NCBI RefSeq assembly: GCF_026107645.2
Contig: NZ_JAPCHV010000001.1
Span: 62,001 to 126,000 of the forward strand
Direction of reading: 5' to 3'
Length of the DNA stretch: 64,000 bases
Source: Flavobacterium sp. MFBS3-15
Lineage (GTDB): Bacteria; Bacteroidota; Bacteroidia; Flavobacteriales; Flavobacteriaceae
A program made the position numbers and the translations under genes. Positions 1-7,948 of the stretch are shown here, in pieces (position 1 is the stretch's first letter; each line of letters opens with the position of its first letter). The notes beneath the pieces are model-generated. The model saw only the letters and a program-made list of their open reading frames with translations, did no database searches and was not told the DNA's origin.

Positions 1-60
1 TGTGAAAAAAAGCGCTGCATGCAATGTGCCCTTGGACTGGAACTTTTAAAAAGTAAATGA
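1..60 (+). CDS. 3' end of an upstream gene, cysteine-rich C-terminus (partial)
   Basis: Frame 1 is open from the first base to a TGA at 58-60 and encodes the last 19 residues of a protein whose start lies outside the window. The tail has three cysteines (Cys-x4-Cys-x2-Cys), which suggests a small metal-binding or structural cysteine cluster at the extreme C-terminus. In flavobacteria a DUF2851 protein is often found before a PspC-like gene and a helix-hairpin-helix gene, and such a tail would be compatible with it, but that is recollection of gene order and not visible here. The next gene starts 70 bases downstream. Confidence 0.45.
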   Translation, partial: CEKKRCMQCALGLELLKSK

Positions 61-130
61 TTTATTTTTATCTTTGAAAAATCAACGGTTTGAGTAATCA
101 ATTTTAAGCTTTAAACCAGAAATCAATAAA

Positions 131-358
131 ATGGCTGTAATAACTAACATAAGGCACTTTTTCGAAAAGCATGGCTTTGAAGTGTCACAGCGCCTTGCCG
201 ACAGGCTGGGAATGCGGGCAACTAATGTACGCCTGTTTTTCATTTACATATCCTTTGTAACGATTGGACTGTGGTTTGGCGTATACCTTACGCTGGCTTT
301 CTGGCTTAGGCTAAAAGATATGATCTACACCAAGAGGAGTTCTGTTTTTGACCTGTAA
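131..358 (+). CDS. PspC domain membrane protein
   Basis: A 75-residue protein that looks like a stand-alone PspC domain. Residues 5-35 form an amphipathic start with the helix-turn-helix-like LADRLGMRATNVRLFFI stretch typical of the family, followed by one hydrophobic segment (about residues 34-60) and a short basic tail. PspC proteins sit in the inner membrane, and in other bacteria they signal envelope stress; the small flavobacterial versions have no assigned function. It is followed 12 bases later by the helix-hairpin-helix gene and is probably co-transcribed with it. Confidence 0.8.
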   Translation: MAVITNIRHFFEKHGFEVSQRLADRLGMRATNVRLFFIYISFVTIGLWFGVYLTLAFWLRLKDMIYTKRSSVFDL

Positions 359-370
359 TCGAGTCATGAC

Positions 371-1279
371 ATGAAACCCTTCAACTTTCTTTTGCAATTT
401 ACCTCCGGCCAGCGAAAAGGCATTATGGCACTGTTTATACTGGTCATAATTTTCCAGGCAGTCTACTTTATTGTGGCTTCGTATGACTTTACGACTGAAG
501 AAGGGCAGTCTGCACAGAAAAAGGAATGGCTTGCACACCAGGCAGAAATTGATGCTTTGAAAGCAAAAAGCAACAGTAAGAAAGACACCATCTACCCATT
601 CAACCCCAATTATATTTCCGACCATAAAGGCTATGCTTTAGGGATGAGCGTTGCTGAGATTGACCGCCTCCACGCGTTCAGGAAAACAGGAAAGTTTGTT
701 AATTCGGTTGATGACTTCAGGTACGTGACCAAAGTCTCCGATGAACTACTGGCTAAAATTTCTCCCTACTTCAAATTTCCGGATTGGGTAAATGAGAAAA
801 ATGGCCGGGAGAAAAGGTCAGAAGCTGTCAAGGCATTCCCAGGAACAGATGAGCCGGTTTTAAAAGAAGAAAAGAAAATCGTGCAACTCGATATCAATGA
901 TGCGCTTGAAGAAGACCTTGTAAAGGTGTATGGTGTCGGGCCTTATTTCGCTAAAAAGATACTGCGCCGCCGTGCTGAATTTGGCGCTTTTGCCAGCATG
1001 GAGCAGATGGGTGATTTTACCGATCTGTCTCCTGAAGCGGTAAAAGGATTGAAGAAAAGTTTTTATGTGGGCCAGGATCCGGATATATCTAAAGTCAATA
1101 TCAATTCGGCTTCATTGCAACTGCTGGCACGCTTTCCATATTTCAATAAAGACCTTGCGAAAGCTATAATCACCAAAAGAAGCATGAACGGAAAAATCAT
1201 CAATATTGATGAATTGTCAAAAATTAATGATTTTCCTGTTGATAAAATAAAAATAATTGCTCTATATTTGGAATTCTAA
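371..1279 (+). CDS. Helix-hairpin-helix (ComEA-like) protein
   Basis: A 302-residue protein with an N-terminal membrane anchor (about residues 17-36, after a short basic stretch) and several helix-hairpin-helix units. The clearest are near residues 170-200 (DINDALEEDLVKVYGVGPYF) and 240-270 (VNINSASLQLLARFPYF); a more divergent one is near residues 85-125. The repeats follow the pattern of an N-x-A/S-x2-x-L-x3-P/G turn that binds the DNA backbone. ComEA-type proteins bind incoming double-stranded DNA in natural transformation, but triple-HhH anchored proteins are common in Bacteroidota without known competence, so DNA binding at the membrane is the limit of what I infer. The following acyl-CoA dehydrogenase begins 10 bases after the stop. 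Confidence 0.8.
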   Translation: MKPFNFLLQFTSGQRKGIMALFILVIIFQAVYFIVASYDFTTEEGQSAQKKEWLAHQAEIDALKAKSNSKKDTIYPFNPNYISDHKGYALGMSVAEIDRLHAFRKTGKFVNSVDDFRYVTKVSDELLAKISPYFKFPDWVNEKNGREKRSEAVKAFPGTDEPVLKEEKKIVQLDINDALEEDLVKVYGVGPYFAKKILRRRAEFGAFASMEQMGDFTDLSPEAVKGLKKSFYVGQDPDISKVNINSASLQLLARFPYFNKDLAKAIITKRSMNGKIINIDELSKINDFPVDKIKIIALYLEF

Positions 1280-1289
1280 AACCAAACAC

Positions 1290-2432
1290 ATGAATTTCGA
1301 TTATAGTGAAACGCAAAACATGATTGCAGAATCAATCAGGGATTTTGCAGAACAGCACATCCGTCCGAACATTATGGAGTGGGATGAGAGCCAGTATTTT
1401 CCTGTTGACTTGTTTAAGAAGTTAGGCGAAATGGGATACATGGGTGTCCTGGTACCTGAAGAATATGGCGGTTCCGGCCTTGGCTACCACGAATACATTA
1501 CGGTAGTGGAGGAGATATCCAAAGTAGATCCCTCTATCGGCCTTTCGGTTGCTGCGCATAATTCACTTTGTACAAACCATATACTTACATTTGGCAACGA
1601 GGAGCAAAAGAAAAGATGGCTTCCTAAACTGGCTACTGCCGAATTCATCGGTGCCTGGGGACTTACGGAACACAACACCGGTTCTGATGCAGGTGGAATG
1701 AACACTACTGCTGTGAAAGACGGTGATCACTGGATTGTGAATGGCGCTAAAAATTTCATTACGCATGCAAAATCGGGCGACATTGCCGTGGTTATAGTGC
1801 GTACAGGTGAGAAGGGCGACTCGAAAGGCATGACGGCTTTTGTGTTCGAAAAAGGCATGCAGGGTTTTACCAGCGGTAAAAAAGAGGACAAGCTTGGTAT
1901 GCGTGCCAGCGAAACTGCGGAACTTATATTTGACAACTGCCGCATACCCGATGCCAACAGGCTGGGTGAGGTAGGCGAGGGCTTCATCCAGGCGATGAAG
2001 GTGCTTGACGGCGGAAGGATATCCATTGGTGCCCTTTCATTAGGTATTGCCAAGGGTGCTTATGAAGCGGCATTAAAATATTCAAAAGAGCGCCATCAGT
2101 TCGGGCAGCCGATAAGCAGCTTCCAGGGCATTGCCTTTAAGCTTGCCGACATGGCGACTGAAATTGAGGCTTCGGAACTATTGCTTCACAAAGCGGCCTA
2201 CCTGAAAAATAATGGTAAGAAAATGACCGTTGCCGGAGCAATGGGTAAAATGTATTCGTCTGAAGTGTGTGTGCGTGTTTCTAACGAAGCGGTACAGATA
2301 CACGGCGGCTATGGCTACACCAAGGATTACCCGGTGGAGAAATTCTACCGCGACTCCAAGCTGTGTACCATAGGCGAGGGAACTACAGAAATACAGAAGC
2401 TGGTTATTTCGCGTAACCTGCTTAAGGAGTAG
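1290..2432 (+). CDS. Acyl-CoA dehydrogenase
   Basis: A 380-residue FAD flavoenzyme of the short/medium-chain acyl-CoA dehydrogenase family, which introduces the alpha-beta double bond in acyl-CoA during fatty-acid or branched-chain amino-acid breakdown. Family signatures are clear: [15 protein letters not shown] near residues 125-140 (FAD/substrate binding), the [12 protein letters not shown] stretch near 270, the [20 protein letters not shown] signature near 340, and the catalytic glutamate in [10 protein letters not shown] chose the ATG at 1290 because the longer reading frame (from 1257) overlaps the preceding gene and adds no conserved residues. A hairpin terminator follows at 2454. Confidence 0.93.
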   Translation: MNFDYSETQNMIAESIRDFAEQHIRPNIMEWDESQYFPVDLFKKLGEMGYMGVLVPEEYGGSGLGYHEYITVVEEISKVDPSIGLSVAAHNSLCTNHILTFGNEEQKKRWLPKLATAEFIGAWGLTEHNTGSDAGGMNTTAVKDGDHWIVNGAKNFITHAKSGDIAVVIVRTGEKGDSKGMTAFVFEKGMQGFTSGKKEDKLGMRASETAELIFDNCRIPDANRLGEVGEGFIQAMKVLDGGRISIGALSLGIAKGAYEAALKYSKERHQFGQPISSFQGIAFKLADMATEIEASELLLHKAAYLKNNGKKMTVAGAMGKMYSSEVCVRVSNEAVQIHGGYGYTKDYPVEKFYRDSKLCTIGEGTTEIQKLVISRNLLKE

Positions 2433-2453
2433 TCGTACATATATTATATAGTT

Positions 2454-2481
2454 AACGGGCTGCTGAGAAGCGGCCCGTTTT
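2454..2481 (+). terminator. Terminator after acyl-CoA dehydrogenase
   Basis: Inverted repeat AACGGGC ... GCCCGTT with further pairing of TGCT/AGC inside, followed by a T-rich run. It closes the acyl-CoA dehydrogenase transcript 22 bases after the stop codon. Confidence 0.8.
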
Positions 2482-2580
2482 TGTTTGGTTTCTATAGCAT
2501 TGTTTTTTTGGGATAATCTTTAGGTGATTATTGAGGCAAAATAAAATTCAAATTTATAACCATAATATAAAATAAAGTTT

Positions 2581-2588
2581 TAAGTTTG
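2581..2588 (+). promoter_or_regulatory. rpsU promoter -7 element
   Basis: TAAGTTTG matches the Bacteroidota -7 consensus TAnnTTTG. No clear TTG lies at the -33 distance. The expected transcript would start near 2594, giving a leader of about 23 bases that consists mostly of the Shine-Dalgarno region. Confidence 0.6.
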
Positions 2589-2601
2589 CAGCCTTAATGA
2601 G

Positions 2602-2609
2602 AGGAGGTG
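2602..2609 (+). promoter_or_regulatory. Exceptionally strong Shine-Dalgarno of rpsU
   Basis: AGGAGGTG is an eight-base perfect complement to the conserved CACCUCCU at the 3' end of 16S rRNA and sits 7 bases before the rpsU ATG at 2617. It decides this start over the out-of-frame ATG at 2612, which meets a stop after three codons. No other gene in the window that I examined has a comparable site. In Bacteroidota the anti-Shine-Dalgarno is sequestered on the ribosome with the help of bS21, so this site is expected to respond to the supply of bS21 itself. Confidence 0.85.
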
Positions 2610-2616
2610 TTATGCT

Positions 2617-2811
2617 ATGTTAATTATACCAATTAAAGACGGAGAGAATATCGACAGGGCGCTAAAGCGTTACAAGCGTAAATTCGACAAGACCGGCGTT
2701 GTTCGCCAGCTTAGGCGTCGTCAGGCGTTCATCAAGCCATCTGTAACAAGAAGGGCTGAGATCCAGAAAGCAAATTATATCCAGGGCCTAAGGGACGCTG
2801 CGGAATCATAA
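2617..2811 (+). CDS. rpsU: 30S ribosomal protein bS21
   Basis: A 64-residue basic protein matching the flavobacterial bS21 family over its whole length (IPIKDGENIDRALKRYKRKF, VVRQLRRRQAFIKPSV). bS21 sits at the small-subunit platform next to the 3' end of 16S rRNA. In Bacteroidota it helps occlude the anti-Shine-Dalgarno, together with bS18 and bS6. The gene has its own promoter, a strong Shine-Dalgarno and its own terminator, so it is monocistronic. The start at 2617 is fixed by the Shine-Dalgarno spacing. The layout supports translational autoregulation: ribosomes lacking bS21 would have a free anti-Shine-Dalgarno and would favour this mRNA. Confidence 0.97.
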   Translation: MLIIPIKDGENIDRALKRYKRKFDKTGVVRQLRRRQAFIKPSVTRRAEIQKANYIQGLRDAAES

Positions 2812-2834
2812 GCAGAAATTCTGTTTACAATACC

Positions 2835-2880
2835 AAACCGTTATCTGTAAAAGTTTAACTTTGCGGGTAACGGTTTTTTT
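2835..2880 (+). terminator. rpsU terminator with the xerC promoter in its loop
   Basis: Inverted repeat AAACCGTTA (2835-2843) and TAACGGTTT (2868-2876) followed by a run of T ending at 2880. The T-run ends at the base before the xerC ATG. The 24-base loop contains the -7 promoter element of xerC, so terminator and promoter are nested. Confidence 0.75.
2856..2863 (+). promoter_or_regulatory. xerC promoter -7 element
   Basis: TAACTTTG matches TAnnTTTG. The predicted start of transcription near 2869-2871 falls in the 3' arm of the rpsU terminator, so the xerC mRNA would have a leader of only about ten U-rich bases. Confidence 0.6.
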
Positions 2881-3783
2881 ATGGTCGACAGCAAACAGGC
2901 ATACCACGATTATCTGCTAAAGGAAAAGAATTATTCCCTGCTCACCCTTCGTGCCTATCTGGATGATGTTTCGGCATTTGAATCCTTTATTAAGGATGGC
3001 GACGCCGGCGCGACGCTGGAAGAGGTAAATTATAGCCAGGTGCGCAGTTGGATCGTGCAGCTTGTGAATGTAGGTTTGGCTAATAAATCCATCAACCGGA
3101 AAATATCTTCGCTGAAATCGTTCTATAAGTTTCTTCTTAAATCCAGGCAGATAGAAATCAATCCCCTGTTGAAGCATAAATCCCTGAAGACCGAAAAGAA
3201 GCTGCAAATTCCTTTTTCGGAAAAAGAACTGGTAGATGTGGTGGCAGATAATGAATACCCTGACGATTTTGAAGGCGTTCGGAACAGGCTAATCATCGAA
3301 CTGTTTTATACAACAGGAATGCGCCGTGCGGAACTCATAGGCCTCAAGGTAAATAGCTATGATTCTGGCAATGGTACGCTCAAAGTGCTGGGTAAGCGTA
3401 ATAAGGAGCGCATACTGCCGGTATTGGATTGTACGGCAAAACTCATCGGGCAGTACCTTTTGAAACGGCGCGAATTGGAAACGATTAGTGATCCTGATGT
3501 GTTAATTTTAAATATCAGGGGAAATAAAATCAGTGAATCGTTTGTCTATCGGTTAATAAATTGTTACTTTAGTGTTGTCTCTGAGAAGGTAAAAAAGAGC
3601 CCGCACGTGCTCCGGCATACTTTTGCAACACACCTTCTGAACAACGGGGCAGATTTAAATTCAGTAAAGGAACTATTAGGGCACGCGAGTTTATCATCCA
3701 CACAAATCTATACCCACAGCAGTCTTGCCGAGTTGAAGAAGGTGTATGGGGATTCGCATCCTCGCGGTCGTGGTGGCTCCTAA
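2881..3783 (+). CDS. xerC: Tyrosine recombinase XerC/XerD family
   Basis: A 300-residue site-specific recombinase. The N-terminal SAM-like core-binding domain spans about residues 5-90 and the catalytic domain about 110-290. All catalytic residues are present: Arg148 (TTGMRRAEL), Lys172 (LGKRNKERILP), His242 and Arg245 (HVLRHTFATHLL), His268 (LLGHASLSSTQIYTH) and the nucleophile Tyr277. Xer recombinases act at dif to resolve chromosome dimers. This one sits in the usual flavobacterial housekeeping place between rpsU and hpf, with no integron, phage or transposon gene near, which supports the housekeeping role. Whether it is the XerC or XerD partner cannot be settled from the sequence alone. 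Confidence 0.92.
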   Translation: MVDSKQAYHDYLLKEKNYSLLTLRAYLDDVSAFESFIKDGDAGATLEEVNYSQVRSWIVQLVNVGLANKSINRKISSLKSFYKFLLKSRQIEINPLLKHKSLKTEKKLQIPFSEKELVDVVADNEYPDDFEGVRNRLIIELFYTTGMRRAELIGLKVNSYDSGNGTLKVLGKRNKERILPVLDCTAKLIGQYLLKRRELETISDPDVLILNIRGNKISESFVYRLINCYFSVVSEKVKKSPHVLRHTFATHLLNNGADLNSVKELLGHASLSSTQIYTHSSLAELKKVYGDSHPRGRGGS

Positions 3784-3805
3784 GTTTAACCAAAATAATG
3801 ATATT

Positions 3806-4108
3806 ATGAAAGTAAACGTTCATGCAGTCAACTTTACTGTTGACAGGAAACTGGTAGGCTATGTTCAGGACAGGTTGGATAAGCTTGAGAAATATTATGA
3901 CAGGGTAGTTTGCTCGGATGTGTTTTTTAAGCTGGATAATACAAGCGATAAGGAGAATAAGATTGCTGAAATTAAGCTATCGGTCCCGGGGGATGAATTC
4001 ATAGTGAAAAAACAGTGCAAAACATTTGAGGAGGCGGTAGAGCTTGCGGCCGATTCGATGGAGCGTTTACTGATGAAAAGAAAGCAAAAAGTGAGGGCTC
4101 ATTCATAA
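3806..4108 (+). CDS. hpf: Ribosome hibernation promoting factor (short HPF/RaiA type)
   Basis: A 100-residue protein of the HPF/YfiA family, which binds in the decoding centre of idle ribosomes. The fold's beta-alpha-beta-beta-beta-alpha pattern is recognisable: VNVHAVNFTVDRKLVGYVQ, LDKLEKYYDRVV, and the C-terminal helix FEEAVELAADSMERLLMKRK. It ends right after that helix, so it is the short type without the dimerising C-terminal domain. I place the start at 3806; the longer frame from 3746 runs back into xerC and adds unrelated residues. The position after rpsU and xerC is common in flavobacteria. Confidence 0.92.
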   Translation: MKVNVHAVNFTVDRKLVGYVQDRLDKLEKYYDRVVCSDVFFKLDNTSDKENKIAEIKLSVPGDEFIVKKQCKTFEEAVELAADSMERLLMKRKQKVRAHS

Positions 4109-4133
4109 TGAGAAAAAAAATATCGAAAATGTT

Positions 4134-4162
4134 TTGATTAAAAAATAAATTCTATACATTTG
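4134..4162 (+). promoter_or_regulatory. Promoter of the tRNA-tuf cluster
   Basis: TTG at 4134-4136, an 18-base spacer, then TACATTTG at 4155-4162, an excellent match to the Bacteroidota -33/-7 promoter. Transcription should start near 4169 and read into tRNA-Thr, tRNA-Tyr, tRNA-Thr and tuf. Confidence 0.75.
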
Positions 4163-4163
4163 C

Positions 4164-4191
4164 AGTCCGTTAGAAATAGCGGACTTTTTTA
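4164..4191 (+). terminator. hpf terminator, overlapping the tRNA start of transcription
   Basis: AGTCCG (4164-4169), a ten-base loop and CGGACT (4180-4185) followed by a run of T. Read from hpf it is a terminator. The promoter at 4134-4162 would start transcription inside its 5' arm, so tRNA transcripts would lack a complete hairpin and escape termination. Confidence 0.65.
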
Positions 4192-4200
4192 TTGAAAGTT

Positions 4201-4274
4201 GCCGGTGTAGCTCAGCTGGCTAGAGCAGCTGATTTGTAATCAGCAGGTCGTGGGTTCGAGTCCCTCTATCGGCT
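4201..4274 (+). tRNA. tRNA-Thr (anticodon TGT)
   Basis: A 74-base cloverleaf: acceptor stem GCCGGTG paired with TATCGGC (two G-T wobbles), D-arm GCTCAGCTGGCTAGAGC, anticodon stem GCTGA/TCAGC around the loop TTTGTAA with anticodon TGT, and T-arm GTGGGTTCGAGTCCCTC. CCA is not encoded. First gene of the tRNA-tuf cluster. Confidence 0.97.
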
Positions 4275-4316
4275 CAAAATAAGTTTTTTGATAAGCGACT
4301 GAAAAGTAAAAGGTTA

Positions 4317-4397
4317 GGGGAGATACTCAAGCGGCCAACGAGGACGGACTGTAAATCCGTTGGGAAACCTTCGCAGGTTCGAATCCTGCTCTCCCCA
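4317..4397 (+). tRNA. tRNA-Tyr (anticodon GTA)
   Basis: An 81-base class II tRNA with a long variable arm. Acceptor stem GGGGAGA/TCTCCCC, anticodon stem ACGGA/TCCGT with loop CTGTAAA and anticodon GTA, T-arm GCAGGTTCGAATCCTGC. CCA is not encoded. Confidence 0.97.
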
Positions 4398-4495
4398 CAA
4401 TTTTTATTTTGAATGATGAATGCTGAATTTTGAATTAGTGCTGAAAAGCAAGATTTTAAATCGATGGGATTCAGAGGTTGAAATAAAGGGAAAAG

Positions 4496-4567
4496 GCCGG
4501 TGTAGCTCAGGGGTAGAGTGCTTCCTTGGTAAGGAAGAGGTCACGGGTTCAAATCCCGTCATTGGCT
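4496..4567 (+). tRNA. tRNA-Thr (anticodon GGT)
   Basis: A 72-base cloverleaf: acceptor GCCGGTG/CATTGGC, anticodon stem CTTCC/GGAAG with loop TTGGTAA and anticodon GGT, T-arm ACGGGTTCAAATCCCGT. It is the second threonine tRNA of the cluster and directly precedes tuf. Between it and tRNA-Tyr lie 98 bases of AT-rich sequence with no tRNA-Gly. Confidence 0.96.
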
Positions 4568-4618
4568 CAAGATTGAATTTGAACACTAATTATATAACTA
4601 AGATTAAATTATTAAATC

Positions 4619-5806
<1,188 letters not shown>

Positions 5807-5824
5807 TTATTTTAGAAATAAATA

Positions 5825-5860
5825 AAAAGCCAGCAGGTGCATCTGTACCGGCTGGCTTTT
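5825..5860 (+). terminator. tuf terminator
   Basis: AAAAGCCAGC (5825-5834) pairs with GCTGGCTTTT (5851-5860), with an inner GGTGCA/TGTACC extension. tRNA-Trp begins 6 bases later, so the tRNA-Trp-secE transcript relies either on read-through or on a promoter I did not identify. Confidence 0.8.
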
Positions 5861-5865
5861 AACAA

Positions 5866-5936
5866 ACGGGCGTAGTTCAAGGGTAGAATAGCGGTCTCCA
5901 AAACCGTTGATGGGGGTTCGAATCCCTCCGCCCGTG
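5866..5936 (+). tRNA. tRNA-Trp (anticodon CCA)
   Basis: A 71-base cloverleaf with acceptor ACGGGCG/CGCCCGT and discriminator G, anticodon loop CTCCAAA with anticodon CCA, and T-arm GGGGGTTCGAATCCCTC. It lies between tuf and secE, the usual location in Bacteroidota and many other bacteria. Confidence 0.97.
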
Positions 5937-5953
5937 CAAAAAAGGAAATACAA

Positions 5954-6148
5954 ATGAAGGTTACCAATTATATATCAGAGGCGTTTACAGAGTTGAGGAC
6001 CAATGTAACATGGCCTGAGTGGGCTGAAGTTCAGCGCTACACTATTATTGTTGCTGTTTTTTCGATAATATTCGCCCTGGTTACATTTGGTGTGGATAAA
6101 GGATTTGAAGTCCTTATTGCTAAAGTGTATGGTTTCTTAAAAAGCTAA
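5954..6148 (+). CDS. secE: Preprotein translocase subunit SecE
   Basis: A 64-residue single-span subunit of the SecYEG channel. It has the family's amphipathic N-terminal helix with the conserved TNVTWPEWAEVQRYT stretch (residues 18-32), then one transmembrane helix (about residues 33-58). The length is typical of the short SecE type. It starts 17 bases after tRNA-Trp and is followed 9 bases later by nusG, the canonical secE-nusG pair. Confidence 0.96.
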   Translation: MKVTNYISEAFTELRTNVTWPEWAEVQRYTIIVAVFSIIFALVTFGVDKGFEVLIAKVYGFLKS

Positions 6149-6157
6149 TATATCGCT

Positions 6158-6709
6158 ATGACTGATAACAATGTTAAAAAATGGTATGTAGTCAGGGCGG
6201 TAAGCGGTCAGGAGAATAAGGTTAAGAATTACATCGAAACCGAAATCAACAGGCTCGGAATGGCAGATTACGTTTCCCAGGTACTGGTGCCAACTGAAAA
6301 GGTGGTGCAGGTGCGTGACGGGAAAAAAATCAGCAAGGACAGGGTCTATTTTCCGGGTTATGTAATGATCGAAGCCAATCTGACGGGTGAGATACCGCAT
6401 ATTATAAAGTCTATTGCCGGTGTGATAGGTTTTCTTGGTGAAACTAAAGGAGGCGATGCGGTTCCGTTACGCCTTTCTGAGGTGAACAGGATGCTGGGCA
6501 AGGTAGATGAACTTTCGGTAAAAACCGATAATGTTTCAATTCCGTTTACTGTAGGTGAAACCGTAAAAGTAATAGACGGGCCTTTCAACGGCTTTAATGG
6601 TACTGTTGAGAAGGTAAATGAAGAAAAGCGTAAGCTTGAGGTGATGGTGAAGATCTTCGGAAGGAAGACACCGCTGGAACTAAGCTTTATGCAGGTAGAA
6701 AAAGTATAA
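6158..6709 (+). CDS. nusG: Transcription termination/antitermination factor NusG
   Basis: A 183-residue NusG with the N-terminal NGN domain (WYVVRAVSGQENKVKNYIE from residue 8, FPGYVMIEANL near 66) that binds the RNA polymerase clamp, and the C-terminal KOW domain (GETVKVIDGPFNGFNGTVEK, about residues 128-147), which contacts NusE or Rho. It is full length and ordinary. It sits between secE and the rplKAJL genes. Confidence 0.97.
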   Translation: MTDNNVKKWYVVRAVSGQENKVKNYIETEINRLGMADYVSQVLVPTEKVVQVRDGKKISKDRVYFPGYVMIEANLTGEIPHIIKSIAGVIGFLGETKGGDAVPLRLSEVNRMLGKVDELSVKTDNVSIPFTVGETVKVIDGPFNGFNGTVEKVNEEKRKLEVMVKIFGRKTPLELSFMQVEKV

Positions 6710-6732
6710 TTTTTGTTACACTTATTATAAAT

Positions 6733-6760
6733 CACATCCTCGCTTCCAATTGAAGATGTG
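6733..6760 (+). promoter_or_regulatory. Possible hairpin in the rplK leader
   Basis: CACATC at 6733 and GATGTG ending at 6760 can pair around a smaller CTTC/GAAG stem, 16 bases before rplK. In other bacteria ribosomal protein L1 binds the rplK leader to repress rplK-rplA. I cannot show that this hairpin resembles an L1 site, so the regulatory reading is only a possibility. Confidence 0.25.
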
Positions 6761-6776
6761 CTAATCTTTAAAAGAA

Positions 6777-7214
6777 ATGGCTAAAGAAATTAGTAAAGTA
6801 GTTAAACTACAAGTTAAGGGAGGTGCCGCGAATCCATCGCCACCGGTTGGACCTGCTTTGGGAGCTGCGGGCGTTAACATCATGGAGTTCTGTAAGCAAT
6901 TTAATGCAAGGACCCAGGATAAGCCCGGCAAAGTTTTACCAGTACAAATTACTGTGTACAAAGACAAATCTTTCGAGTTTGTTGTTAAAACTCCACCGGC
7001 TGCAATACAGCTGATGGATGCTGCCAAGCTAAAAGGTGGTTCGGGTGAGCCGAACCGTAAAAAAGTTGCAAGCGTTACCTGGGATCAAATCAGGGCTATC
7101 GCAGAAGACAAAATGGCTGACCTGAATGCTTTCACTATTGAGAAAGCAATGAGCATGGTTGCCGGTACTGCAAGGTCTATGGGTATCACTGTATCAGGAA
7201 CAGCTCCTTTTTAA
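6777..7214 (+). CDS. rplK: 50S ribosomal protein uL11
   Basis: A 145-residue protein with the N-terminal domain ([20 protein letters not shown], residues 9-28) that binds translation factors at the GTPase-associated centre, and the C-terminal rRNA-binding domain ([18 protein letters not shown], then [15 protein letters not shown]). Full length. First gene of the rplK-A-J-L group, 67 bases after nusG. Confidence 0.98.
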   Translation: MAKEISKVVKLQVKGGAANPSPPVGPALGAAGVNIMEFCKQFNARTQDKPGKVLPVQITVYKDKSFEFVVKTPPAAIQLMDAAKLKGGSGEPNRKKVASVTWDQIRAIAEDKMADLNAFTIEKAMSMVAGTARSMGITVSGTAPF

Positions 7215-7235
7215 TTCGTAAAAAGAAAAGAAGAA

Positions 7236-7925
7236 ATGGCAAAATTGACAAAAAAACAGAAAGAGGCTGCTTCAAAAATTGAGAAGAACAAACTGTACTC
7301 ATTGAAAGATGCTTCTGCATTGATCAAAACAGTTGCTTCTGCAAAATTTGATGAGTCTGTTGACATCGCGGTACGTTTGGGTGTAGATCCCAGGAAAGCG
7401 AATCAGATGGTAAGGGGCGTAGTAACGCTTCCTCACGGAACTGGTAAAGATGTAAGGGTTCTTGCCCTTGTAACCCCTGATAAAGAAGCTGAAGCTAAAG
7501 CTGCCGGTGCAGACTACGTAGGTTTGGATGATTACCTTCAAAAAATCAAAGACGGCTGGACGGATGTTGATGTTATCATCACAATGCCTGCAGTAATGGG
7601 TAAACTGGGTCCTTTGGGTAGGATACTTGGTCCTCGCGGACTAATGCCGAACCCTAAGACAGGTACTGTTACTATGGAGGTAGGTAAAGCTGTAGGTGAG
7701 GTTAAAGCCGGTAAAATCGACTTTAAAGTTGATAAGACAGGTATCGTTCATGCAGGTATCGGAAAAGTATCTTTTGATGCTGATAAAATCACTGAGAACG
7801 CTCACGAAATTATTCAAACATTAATCAAATTGAAGCCAACTGCGGCTAAAGGCACATACATAAAGAGCATCCATATCTCTTCTACTATGAGCCCGGCGAT
7901 CGCTTTAGATCCTAAAGCAGTTTAA
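7236..7925 (+). CDS. rplA: 50S ribosomal protein uL1
   Basis: A 229-residue L1-stalk protein. Signature stretches are [20 protein letters not shown] (about residues 38-57) and the family signature [18 protein letters not shown] (about 129-146). It is full length, starts 21 bases after rplK and is followed 23 bases later by rplJ. In other bacteria uL1 also represses its own operon. Confidence 0.98.
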   Translation: MAKLTKKQKEAASKIEKNKLYSLKDASALIKTVASAKFDESVDIAVRLGVDPRKANQMVRGVVTLPHGTGKDVRVLALVTPDKEAEAKAAGADYVGLDDYLQKIKDGWTDVDVIITMPAVMGKLGPLGRILGPRGLMPNPKTGTVTMEVGKAVGEVKAGKIDFKVDKTGIVHAGIGKVSFDADKITENAHEIIQTLIKLKPTAAKGTYIKSIHISSTMSPAIALDPKAV

Positions 7926-7948
7926 TTGGCGGTTAAAAATTTTTTATT

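Noticed and set aside
2881-3783. The tyrosine recombinase as an integrase of a mobile element
   Set aside because: It sits between rpsU and hpf, in the place of the housekeeping Xer gene of flavobacteria, with no cargo or direct repeats.
5842-5936. Riboswitch or regulatory RNA near tuf or tRNA-Trp
   Set aside because: The only structures are the tuf terminator and the tRNA itself; no conserved riboswitch core is visible.
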